A DNA stretch of 20,829 bases from an uncultured Prevotella sp. (GTDB taxonomy: Bacteria; Bacteroidota; Bacteroidia; Bacteroidales; Bacteroidaceae), in the NCBI GenBank assembly GCA_900541575.1, contig UQKO01000047.1, forward strand, positions 1 through 20,829. The letters run 5' to 3'. The translations under genes and the position numbers were made by a program. Shown here in pieces: positions 7,414 to 14,169 of the stretch. The first letter of the stretch is position 1. Every line of letters begins with the position of its first letter. A model generated the notes under the pieces. It worked only from the letters and a program-made list of their open reading frames with translations, was not told the DNA's origin and searched no databases.

Positions 7414-9036
7414 ATGTTCTGCGATTCCCATCAAGTCAACCAACTTACCTCTCTGCTCCTTCAGCATGGCCTTCGTCACATTGTGGTCTGTCCTGGTTCG
7501 CGCAACGCCACCATTGTACACAATCTTAACGAACTGCCCTCCCATTTTACGCTCCATCCCGTCACCGACGAGCGCAGTGCGGCTTTCGTAGCCCTCGGCA
7601 TGGTGCTTGCTCTGCAAGAGCCTGTGGCTATATGCGTCACGTCGGGCTCGGCTCTTCTCAACTGCATCCCCGCCGTAGCCGAAGCATTCTATCGCCACCT
7701 GCCTCTGCTCGTCATCTCCGCCGATCGTCCACAGCGCGTATTGGGGCAACTCGATGGACAAACGCTCCCACAGATAGGGGCTTTGCGTCCCTACTGCCCA
7801 ACATTTCAAGTAGACCCGACGACCGACGAAGCTTGTCGGCACGTCAACAATCGGCGCATCAACGAGGCATTTCTCTCGCTCCACAACCAAGGCGGACACC
7901 CCGCTCACATCAATGTGTCAATAGAAGAACCCATGTTCTCGTTTACCACACCTCATCTACCACAGGAACGCGTCATCTCTGTGGTGCGTCCTATTCAGCG
8001 CCATCCCATTCCAGAAGAAGTGGTACAACTGATTGCTAGTGCCCGCCTACCTGTACTTCTGCTAGGACAGTACGAACGTGGAGATTTGCGCAAGCAGACC
8101 GACGACCTCAATCGCCAGAATCAGCTACTCATATTGCCGGAGATTATCTCCGATGTGCAGGGCAACTTTCGCATGAATGCTTTCGATGAACTTGTCTCCT
8201 CCGAGCCTTCGCTAATACCCGATGTGGTGATACAAGTGGGTGGGAATTTTGTACACAAATCTTTCAAATCCGCACTTCGCAAGAGCCATAATTGTCGCGT
8301 GATACGCATCGCAGAGGAAGATGCCCTTGCCGACACATTCGACCACCTCACCCTACAAATCCAAGCGCCTGCAAACGAAGCGCTTAAACAACTTTCGGAA
8401 CAATTACCTCATACCCATCAAGGCGTTGTAGAGGCGGCTCTGAAACTCGACCATGCTTGGGCGGAAAACGTTCAGCACAGGTCATCCGAGGTAAAGGCTC
8501 TCACCCTAGACAGTACACTCCAATCCCTCCAAGAAGCACTAAGCCACTACAAAGAGGCCTTCACGCTCCACCTGGCCAATAGCAGTACTATACGCGCAGC
8601 GGGGCGTCACTTCAAGAGCGGAAGTTTCCCCATCTTCTGCAATCGCGGCACCAATGGTATTGAGGGGTCACTCTCCACGGCCGTAGGCTATGCCCTACAG
8701 ATGTGGGGACTGAGTATCGTAGTCATTGGCGACCTGAGTTTCTTCTATGATGTCAATGCGTTATGGAACACCCACCTGCCCCACAACCTACGAATACTCT
8801 TGCTCAACAATGGACATGGAGGTATTTTCGACCATCTGCCGGGACTTGACCAATCGCCCGCCCGCACAGAATATGTAGCTGCCGGTTATCAGCATTTTAC
8901 TGCCGAAGGCGTTGCGAAATCGTTCCACGTAGGTTACCTCCGTGCCGACTCTCTCTCTGCTCTACCCACCCTTATGCAGCAATGGATCGCAGAATCAGAA
9001 GAAGCACAAATCCTCGAAATTTTCCTCAACAATTAA
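7414..9036 (+). CDS. menD: SEPHCHC synthase MenD (thiamine diphosphate enzyme), 540 aa
   Basis: Joins isochorismate and 2-oxoglutarate, with loss of CO2, to make SEPHCHC. The N-terminal ThDP pyrimidine domain shows VVCPGSRNA, TDERSAAFVALG with the cofactor-activating Glu53, TSGSALLNCIPAVAEA and the SADRP...GQTLPQ substrate loop. The C-terminal pyrophosphate domain shows CNRGTNGIEGSLSTAVGYAL and the ThDP/Mg motif GDLSFFYDVNALWN...LLNNGHGGIF. Length is typical. It follows menF after 152 bases with no promoter consensus, so it is probably transcribed from upstream. That gap holds no recognisable gene. Confidence 0.96.
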   Translation: MFCDSHQVNQLTSLLLQHGLRHIVVCPGSRNATIVHNLNELPSHFTLHPVTDERSAAFVALGMVLALQEPVAICVTSGSALLNCIPAVAEAFYRHLPLLVISADRPQRVLGQLDGQTLPQIGALRPYCPTFQVDPTTDEACRHVNNRRINEAFLSLHNQGGHPAHINVSIEEPMFSFTTPHLPQERVISVVRPIQRHPIPEEVVQLIASARLPVLLLGQYERGDLRKQTDDLNRQNQLLILPEIISDVQGNFRMNAFDELVSSEPSLIPDVVIQVGGNFVHKSFKSALRKSHNCRVIRIAEEDALADTFDHLTLQIQAPANEALKQLSEQLPHTHQGVVEAALKLDHAWAENVQHRSSEVKALTLDSTLQSLQEALSHYKEAFTLHLANSSTIRAAGRHFKSGSFPIFCNRGTNGIEGSLSTAVGYALQMWGLSIVVIGDLSFFYDVNALWNTHLPHNLRILLLNNGHGGIFDHLPGLDQSPARTEYVAAGYQHFTAEGVAKSFHVGYLRADSLSALPTLMQQWIAESEEAQILEIFLNN

Positions 9037-9106
9037 ATACTTATTTCTGTGGCCGTCGCGTCACTCGCTGGCATCAAAACAAGCACACTAATTCTATACA
9101 CACAAT

Positions 9107-9922
9107 ATGAGAAATTGGACACCCATTAAAGAATACAAAGAAATATGCTTTGATTTCTACAACGGCATAGCCCGTATCACTATCAATCGTCCGCGCTATC
9201 GTAACGCGTTCACTCCTCTTACCGTGGCCGAGATAGGCGACGCCTTGCGCTACTGCCGTGAAGCACAAGAAGTCTGCGTTGTGGTGCTCACAGGAGCTGG
9301 CGACAAAGCCTTTTGTTCGGGCGGCGACATGCACGTGAAAGGCCGCGGTGGCTACGTGGGAGGCGATGGTGTACCTCGTCTCAATGTGCTCGATGTGCAG
9401 AAGCAGATTCGTTCACTACCCAAGCCCGTCATTGCCATGGTCAATGGTTATGCCATTGGAGGCGGACACGTACTCCACCTCATGTGCGACCTCACCATTG
9501 CTTCCGACAATGCTATCTTCGGCCAAACTGGACCTAAGGTTGGATCGTTCGATGCAGGATTTGGAGCCTCTTACTTAGCACGCATCGTGGGTCAGAAGAA
9601 AGCGCGCGAAATATGGTTCATGTGTCGTCAGTACTCTGCCGTAGAAGCCGAACGCATGGGCATGGTCAATAAGGTGGTGCCCCTCGAACGCCTAGAAGAT
9701 GAGGTAGTAGAATGGGCCGAGACCATGATGGAACGTTCGCCCCTAGCTCTGCGCATGATAAAGGCGGGCCTCAATGCGGAACTCGACGGACAAGCAGGCA
9801 TACAAGAGCTTGCTGGCGATGCCACGATGCTCTACTACATGCTCGATGAAGCGCAAGAGGGCGGGCGTGCTTTCCTTGAAAAGCGTAAGCCCAACTTTAA
9901 GAAATATCCCAAACTTCCCTAA
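9107..9922 (+). CDS. menB: 1,4-dihydroxy-2-naphthoyl-CoA synthase MenB, 271 aa
   Basis: Crotonase-fold enzyme that closes the ring of o-succinylbenzoyl-CoA to give DHNA-CoA. The core is close to the E. coli protein: ITINRPRYRNAFTPLTV, SGGDMHVKG, GYAIGGGHVLHLMCDLTIA, FGQTGPKVGSFDAG, ARIVGQKKAREIWFMCRQY and the C-terminal RKPNFKKYPK. Gln140, Gly142 and Trp170 align with E. coli Gln154, Gly156 and Trp184. It therefore belongs to the bicarbonate-dependent class, in which bicarbonate substitutes for an active-site aspartate. It lies 70 bases after menD and 80 before menCE. Confidence 0.97.
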   Translation: MRNWTPIKEYKEICFDFYNGIARITINRPRYRNAFTPLTVAEIGDALRYCREAQEVCVVVLTGAGDKAFCSGGDMHVKGRGGYVGGDGVPRLNVLDVQKQIRSLPKPVIAMVNGYAIGGGHVLHLMCDLTIASDNAIFGQTGPKVGSFDAGFGASYLARIVGQKKAREIWFMCRQYSAVEAERMGMVNKVVPLERLEDEVVEWAETMMERSPLALRMIKAGLNAELDGQAGIQELAGDATMLYYMLDEAQEGGRAFLEKRKPNFKKYPKLP

Positions 9923-9926
9923 CACG

Positions 9927-9971
9927 AGATGACTAACGCTATAAGGCATACCCTCACGGCGTTAGTCTTCT
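9927..9971 (+). other. hairpin between menB and menCE
   Basis: GACTAACGC (9931-9939) pairs perfectly with GCGTTAGTC (9959-9967) around a 19-base loop; beyond one T-T mismatch three more pairs form (AGA/TCT). No T-run follows, so it is not a classical terminator. It could stabilise or process the men mRNA or weaken read-through into menCE. Confidence 0.6.
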
Positions 9972-10002
9972 AGTATATCGACGTATTAGCCCATTTCTCT
10001 TC

Positions 10003-12060
10003 ATGCATTTTCTTCCTTTCAAACTTAAAATACTCCCACGCGAACTCGTCTTTAAGCAGCCCGCTGGCACTTCGCGCGGCGTTTACACCACACGCAAGGT
10101 GTGGTATATCGTACTCACATCTACCGACCCTCAAATTCGCTTCACAGGACTCGGAGAGTGCGCTCCGCTCTACGACCTCAGTTGCGACTATGATGAGCAC
10201 TATGAGGAACGCCTCCATCAAATTTGTCAAGAGGTGGAACAGACGCAAAATCTTAATTCCGAAAAGCTACGTCCTTACCCTTCCATTCTCTTTGGACTGC
10301 AATCTGCTTTCCGCTCGGCAGCAGGATCTTTAGCAGGCGATTATCTGAAGCTCTTCCCCTCTGCTTTCACGCAGGGACAGCGCGGCATTCCCATCAACGG
10401 ACTGGTATGGATGGGCTCGTACGAAGAGATGTGCCAACGCATGGAGGAAAAGCTAAAGAAGGGATTTCGTTGCGTGAAACTCAAAATTGGCGCCATCGAC
10501 TTTGAAAGCGAAATGGCGCTCATCCGTCAACTGCGTGCCCGCTTCAGTGCCGACACCATAGAACTGCGTGTCGATGCCAATGGCGGATTCACTCCCGAGG
10601 AGGCGCCCCGTCGTCTAGAAGCACTAGCTCAATACGGCATTCACAGCATTGAGCAACCCATCCGTCAGCACCAATGGGAGAAAATGGCGCACCTTTGCGC
10701 CAACACGCCGTTGCCCATTGCCCTCGATGAAGAACTTATCGGCGTAAACGACTACAAAGAAAAGATTCGATTGCTCGACACCATCCGCCCGCAATACATC
10801 GTGCTAAAGCCCTCGCTCCATGGCGCATTCACTGGAGCAGGCGAATGGATGGCATTGGCCAAAGATCGCAACATTGGCTACTGGACCACATCGGCACTCG
10901 AGAGCAACGTGGGACTCAATGCCATTGCGCAGTGGTGTGCAGCCATTGACCCCGAGGCTACCATGCCACAAGGACTCGGCACGGGCCAACTATTCGTCGA
11001 CAACTTCAACGAAGCACCACTTCACATTGAAGGGGACTGCCTGTGGTATGGCAACGAAAAGCAACGTCGTTTCCTACAAGAAATTGAAGATTTCAAGGAA
11101 CGATGGAAACAACCCAATCCCACCATGACGGTACACACCTCGGGAAGCACAGGACAACCTAAGGAGATGCAAGTGGAAAAAGTACGCATGTGGGATAGTG
11201 CCCAAGCCACACTTCAAGCACTCGGTCTGCAAGAGGGCAATTCTGCACTACTCTGCATGCCACTAAAGTACATCGCAGGACAAATGATGTTGGTACGCGC
11301 ACTAGCAGGTCGACTTACGTTAGTGCCTATAGCCCCCACATCCCATCCCTTTGCCCACCTTCACCAAGCTCCCGATTTTGCTGCACTCACGCCAATGCAG
11401 GTCTACGAATCACTAAGAGTGCCCCACGAGCGCAGTCTGTTGCGTCGCACACTCTGTCTCATCATCGGTGGCGGCCCCATCTCGCCCGAATTATCACGCG
11501 AGATTGCCTCGTTCCCCAATCCCGTCTATAGCACCTACGGCATGACAGAAACGCTCTCACACATTGCACTACGTAGGCTCAATGGACAGCAGGCATCCGA
11601 CTATTACACACCGCTCACAGGAGTAAACCTTTCGCTCTCAACAGAGGGTACGCTCGAAATCTACGCTCCTAGGGTAAATCCAGAGCATTTGGTCACCAAC
11701 GATGTGGCCGAACTCCTTCCCAACGGGCTCTTCCGTATCATCGGAAGAAAGGACAACGTTATCTGCTCAGGGGGAATCAAGATGCACATCGAAGCACTAG
11801 AACGTACACTTGCCGAACACACCACACTTCCTTTGCAAATCACCTCCGTACCCGATGCTCGTCTCGGCGAAGCCATCACCCTGCTCTACGAAGCCTCCAC
11901 AGATATGGTCGAAGAACTTGAAACACTCTGCCGCCGTGTCCTCGATCCCTACGAAGTACCCCGCCATTTTTTCCGTCTGCCCCACCTTCCTCTGACCGAA
12001 ACAGGCAAACCCGCCCGTGCTCAAGCCAAGAAACTGGCTAGAGAGATGATGGAAACGTAA
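10003..12060 (+). CDS. MenC-MenE fusion: o-succinylbenzoate synthase + o-succinylbenzoyl-CoA ligase, 685 aa
   Basis: One open frame holds two consecutive menaquinone enzymes. Residues 1 to about 350 are MenC (enolase superfamily, dehydrates SHCHC to o-succinylbenzoate), with KLK (Lys159, Lys161), metal ligands Asp191 (RVDANGG), Glu217 (IEQPI) and Asp242 (ALDEE), and Lys269 (VLKPS). Residues about 370-685 are a short MenE of the ANL adenylating family, with P-loop TSGSTGQPK (379-387), YGMTE (512-516), Asp567, GRKDNVICSGG (from 581) and catalytic Lys669 in TETGKPAR. A linker of roughly 20 mainly charged residues (NEKQRRFLQEIEDFKERWKQ) joins them. MenE lacks the about 100-residue N-terminal part of the E. 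coli enzyme, as short Bacteroidetes forms do. All key residues seen are intact, so both activities are probably retained. Fusion would allow direct passage of o-succinylbenzoate. Confidence 0.93.
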   Translation: MHFLPFKLKILPRELVFKQPAGTSRGVYTTRKVWYIVLTSTDPQIRFTGLGECAPLYDLSCDYDEHYEERLHQICQEVEQTQNLNSEKLRPYPSILFGLQSAFRSAAGSLAGDYLKLFPSAFTQGQRGIPINGLVWMGSYEEMCQRMEEKLKKGFRCVKLKIGAIDFESEMALIRQLRARFSADTIELRVDANGGFTPEEAPRRLEALAQYGIHSIEQPIRQHQWEKMAHLCANTPLPIALDEELIGVNDYKEKIRLLDTIRPQYIVLKPSLHGAFTGAGEWMALAKDRNIGYWTTSALESNVGLNAIAQWCAAIDPEATMPQGLGTGQLFVDNFNEAPLHIEGDCLWYGNEKQRRFLQEIEDFKERWKQPNPTMTVHTSGSTGQPKEMQVEKVRMWDSAQATLQALGLQEGNSALLCMPLKYIAGQMMLVRALAGRLTLVPIAPTSHPFAHLHQAPDFAALTPMQVYESLRVPHERSLLRRTLCLIIGGGPISPELSREIASFPNPVYSTYGMTETLSHIALRRLNGQQASDYYTPLTGVNLSLSTEGTLEIYAPRVNPEHLVTNDVAELLPNGLFRIIGRKDNVICSGGIKMHIEALERTLAEHTTLPLQITSVPDARLGEAITLLYEASTDMVEELETLCRRVLDPYEVPRHFFRLPHLPLTETGKPARAQAKKLAREMMET

Positions 12061-12223
12061 GGGTGAATCGTTTTGAAATGACCTAGGTTTTTAGCTTGAT
12101 AATGACGAAGTTCGGAACACGCAGTTTGCAGTTCACGCATTTATCCGTTCCAAGGGACATTTTTACATGCTATTTACAACATAGTGCGGGGGAGGGAGAT
12201 AGCAGAGCACGGCAAAGAGGTCA
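12061..12223. other. convergent intergenic region between menCE and the LuxR-type gene
   Basis: No gene, consensus promoter or T-tailed hairpin is seen in these 163 bases between two convergent genes. AGGGATAG/CTATC...CCCT around 12195-12233 (minus sense) can pair with a two-base bulge but has no T-run. Confidence 0.4.
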
Positions 12224-13219
12224 CTATCCCTGCTGAATAGCTTTGAGCAATACTTGTCGTAAGTCTTCGGAAGTTTGCAGCCCAAGTTTCTTGCGTACAT
12301 GGATGCGCACAGCACTGATGTTATTGGTGGTTTTATTCATGAGTTGGGCTATCTGCGAGAGCGTATTTCCTGCAACAATGAGATGACACACTTCAAGTTC
12401 CGTAGGAGTGAGCTGAGGAAAGATTTCCTCTAAATTGGCGCGGCGTAGACGACGCTGCACCATGCGCTTTTCCACGGCACGTATGAGATTGTTTTCAGCA
12501 CGATTGTCAAGACTGTCGAAAAAATCGTTGACGGAATGATGGTCGGGATTATTGTTTCGGCAAAGCTGCACGTAGGCGATGAGTTCTGACTTCGTCATGC
12601 AGAAAGCATCGAGCAATCCTTGCTCGGTGTTCATATAGTCGGTGTTTTCAATCTGCATACTGTGAATATTGTGACGGAAAAAACCACCCATCATACAAGT
12701 AGACACTTCCATAGAGGTAAAGATGATAAGCATCTGAGGACTTACGGCTCCAGGCTCATAGCAGTAAGCAAAATAGAGAGTAGCAAGACTCAAAAAGGCA
12801 ACAATGCTAGGAATGTAGCGCACGAAGGCAATGACAAGATACACCATAATGGTGAACGATACAACTTGGTTGAGAATGAGAGTCCAGATGTAGCCCTCGG
12901 GTTGACTCACCACTTGATAGACCATGCGCGTACTTTGCAATAATTGCAGCAAAAGTCCAAGCAAAGAAATGGCCCATTTGAGCGAAAGGCGACGGATTAA
13001 ATAGAGAGCCAACAAGACGAGACAAATCACCCATGCTATGCCCGACAGAACAAGCAGCCAAGGAGAGTGGATACCAATAATGCCAGAAAAGTGAAGGGGC
13101 ATACCGATGGCACACATTAACGTGCCCACAAGATAGACAATCAAACAGAGGCGTTGCTCATGGCTAGTACTTCTATGGTCGAGGAATCGCGTGATGCGCT
13201 GCTGGAAGTGAAATAGCAT
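12224..13219 (-). CDS. membrane-bound LuxR-type HTH transcriptional regulator, 331 aa
   Basis: The N-terminal half (about residues 25-200) contains several hydrophobic segments, probably six or seven membrane helices (e.g. LCLIVYLVGTLMCAIGM, WLLVLSGIAWVICLVLLAL). A polar linker follows, with a basic patch VEKRMVQRRLRRANLEEIF. The C-terminal LuxR/GerE helix-turn-helix is at 270-331 (LTPTELEVCHLIVAG, then SQIAQLMNKTTNNISAVRIHVRKKLGL). This layout of integral membrane sensor plus cytoplasmic LuxR DNA-binding domain is common and uncharacterised in Bacteroidetes; no signal or target can be assigned. The ATG at 13219 is chosen because the frame upstream runs into the -7 element at 13250. The phased array directly upstream suggests autoregulation. 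The divergent transcript from 13368 is a candidate target. Confidence 0.85.
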   Translation of the reverse strand: MLFHFQQRITRFLDHRSTSHEQRLCLIVYLVGTLMCAIGMPLHFSGIIGIHSPWLLVLSGIAWVICLVLLALYLIRRLSLKWAISLLGLLLQLLQSTRMVYQVVSQPEGYIWTLILNQVVSFTIMVYLVIAFVRYIPSIVAFLSLATLYFAYCYEPGAVSPQMLIIFTSMEVSTCMMGGFFRHNIHSMQIENTDYMNTEQGLLDAFCMTKSELIAYVQLCRNNNPDHHSVNDFFDSLDNRAENNLIRAVEKRMVQRRLRRANLEEIFPQLTPTELEVCHLIVAGNTLSQIAQLMNKTTNNISAVRIHVRKKLGLQTSEDLRQVLLKAIQQG

Positions 13220-13249
13220 GTGCGTAAAGATTAAATAAAGTTGACCATG

Positions 13250-13257
13250 CAAATATA
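13250..13257 (-). promoter_or_regulatory. -7 element of the LuxR-type gene
   Basis: Minus strand reads TATATTTG, an exact TAnnTTTG, about 30 bases before the ATG at 13219. The -33 position holds no TTTG but falls within the phased TTTACGG array. This is the pattern expected of a promoter that needs an activator. Confidence 0.6.
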
Positions 13258-13262
13258 AGGGA

Positions 13263-13320
13263 TTTACGGAGATTTACGCCTTTTTACGGCACATTTTTCA
13301 CGCTTTACGGCATTTTACGG
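13263..13320. promoter_or_regulatory. ten-base-phased TTTACGG array, candidate operator
   Basis: TTTACGG or TTTACGC begins at 13263, 13273, 13283, 13304 and 13314, with a degenerate copy (TTTCACG, 13296) in the gap. Starts are spaced 10, 10, 21 and 10 bases, so every site faces the same side of the helix. The array fills the space between the minus-strand -7 of the LuxR-type gene and a plus-strand promoter at 13330-13362. A protein binding cooperatively here could control both. The adjacent LuxR-type protein is the obvious but unproven candidate. Confidence 0.65.
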
Positions 13321-13329
13321 CTCTATTTG

Positions 13330-13362
13330 TTTGGTAATAAAAGCACAGGCACATTATTTTTG
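13330..13362 (+). promoter_or_regulatory. promoter reading into a non-coding structured region
   Basis: TTTG (13330-13333), 21 bases, then TATTTTTG (13355-13362), an exact TAnnTTTG. Transcription would start near 13368 and proceed away from the LuxR-type gene into about 800 bases without a recognisable protein gene. Confidence 0.65.
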
Positions 13363-13367
13363 CACTC

Positions 13368-13678
13368 CCAAACGTCCTCAACAGAGGATTTTGTATACGA
13401 ACTTGTTATTTTGTGCGACGCAATCTTGCATTGTATGTTCAAACAGAAAATACATGATGTCATGCCTGCGAGTTTTACCCTCTAGATGAAGGTAAACTTA
13501 GGCAAAGCATACCCCACAGACCTGCGAAACGGGTAAGGCCACTTTCATCTAGTGATTACATATTTTCCTAGATAGGATGGCCCAACAGAACTTAACTTAT
13601 ATTCCTAACTCTAACCTAGATCGGCCTTATAGTTTCTTAGCCACTTCCATGCTTACACTAAGCAAGGAGGTGGCTTTT
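13368..13678 (+). ncRNA. candidate structured non-coding RNA
   Basis: The span from the predicted start to a terminator-like hairpin has no convincing protein; the longest sensible start near the 5' end gives only a 16-codon frame (MFKQKIHDVMPASFTL). Visible helices are TCCTC/GAGGA (13375-13379/13384-13388) followed by TTTT, and a 12-bp helix CTAGATGAAGGT (13482-13493) with ACTTTCATCTAG (13541-13552). Within that helix GGC/GCC and TACCC/GGGTA (13510-13514/13531-13535), or alternatively ACCTG/CGGGT, give a multi-helix domain of about 70 bases. It does not match tmRNA, RNase P, SRP RNA, 6S RNA or the common riboswitches as I know them. It may instead be an untranslated leader or only chance folding. 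Confidence 0.4.
13639..13678 (+). terminator. two-part hairpin with T4 tail, likely terminator
   Basis: GCCACTTCC (13640-13648) pairs with GGAGGTGGC (13666-13674), one T-G wobble. A further TGCTTA (13650-13655) / TAAGCA (13659-13664) stem stacks inside with a CAC loop. TTTT follows at 13675. The stem is strong but the T-run is short. It would end the transcript from 13368 at about 310 bases. Confidence 0.6.
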
Positions 13679-13717
13679 AGCTTATTCAAGTTTTCTCTAC
13701 ATTGGCATTCAAGTTAC

Positions 13718-13869
13718 GCTAAAAGGCCTTTCATATTATCGTCCTTCGGTCGAAGGACGCATGTCCTTCGGTCGAGGGACGCATGTCCTTCGGTCGGGGG
13801 ACGCATGTCCTTCGGTCGAAGGACGATGACTTAGAATACGTTCTAAGAAAACTTCTACGGCCTTTTAGC
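13718..13869. repeat. inverted repeat enclosing the second 22-bp array
   Basis: GCTAAAAGGCC (13718-13728) is repeated in exact inverted form as GGCCTTTTAGC (13859-13869). Between them lie the 22-bp hairpin array and a separate 7-bp hairpin CTTAGAA/TTCTAAG (13830-13836/13841-13847). The array edges can also pair with each other (ATCGTCCTTCG with CGAAGGACGAT). The whole 152-bp block could fold as one cruciform-like element. Confidence 0.65.
13741..13828. repeat. 22-bp tandem hairpin array, four units
   Basis: Units start at 13741, 13763, 13785 and 13807. Each has a palindrome GTCCTTCG-GT-CGAAGGAC plus a CAT linker; the last unit lacks the full linker. Variation is confined to the right arm (CGAAGG, CGAGGG, CGGGGG, CGAAGG). 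Each A-to-G change turns a U-A pair into a U-G wobble in plus-strand RNA, so the fold is kept. The period equals that of the array at 1-66. Confidence 0.9.
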
Positions 13870-14143
13870 CTAGCAACAATATACATAAAGAGAACACTGC
13901 AACGCACTGGGTAACAACAACTATCAAAGTTTCAGATTCTGGCCACTCAAGTTAAAACCGAAACTTGAATTAGGTTATAAGCAGGAACTAAGTCAACGAG
14001 GGTGGAGACAAAACTCTCGGCATAATTAGCATAAGAATTGGCATAAAACCAAATTCACAATAACAAATGTTTCCACTAACCTAGCTCAGAGCCTAACAGC
14101 CAAAAAACATCTTCGCAATGCACATCATGCCACAAGAATATCG
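13870..14143. other. non-coding stretch before the U32-family gene
   Basis: No protein gene is supported on either strand. One hairpin is visible (TCAAGTT 13947-13953 with AACTTGA 13962-13968). It continues the gene-poor region that starts at 13363. Confidence 0.5.
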
Positions 14144-14151
14144 TAACTTTG
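14144..14151 (+). promoter_or_regulatory. -7 element of the U32-family operon
   Basis: TAACTTTG, an exact TAnnTTTG, ends 18 bases before the ATG at 14170, giving a leader of about 13 bases. This supports 14170 rather than any upstream start for the gene. Confidence 0.6.
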
Positions 14152-14169
14152 CGAACAAAACAAAGAGAT

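Noticed and set aside
7390..7908. A 172-codon minus-strand frame
   Set aside because: It is the shadow of the 5' third of menD, whose motifs are unambiguous.
10003..12060. Separate menC and menE genes
   Set aside because: No stop codon or frameshift separates the two domains, and the only internal ATG near the junction starts inside the P-loop region of MenE.
13482..13552. Hammerhead ribozyme or known riboswitch
   Set aside because: The CGAAAC segment and the long helix first suggested a hammerhead, but the required CTGATGA core is absent. The conserved boxes of TPP, cobalamin, SAM, FMN and c-di-GMP riboswitches were also not found.
13577..13834. An 85-codon frame across the 22-bp hairpin array
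   Set aside because: Its second half is the array read through successive frames (22 is not a multiple of three), giving low-complexity FGRRT/DACPSV text; the first half has no family pattern and crosses a terminator-like hairpin.
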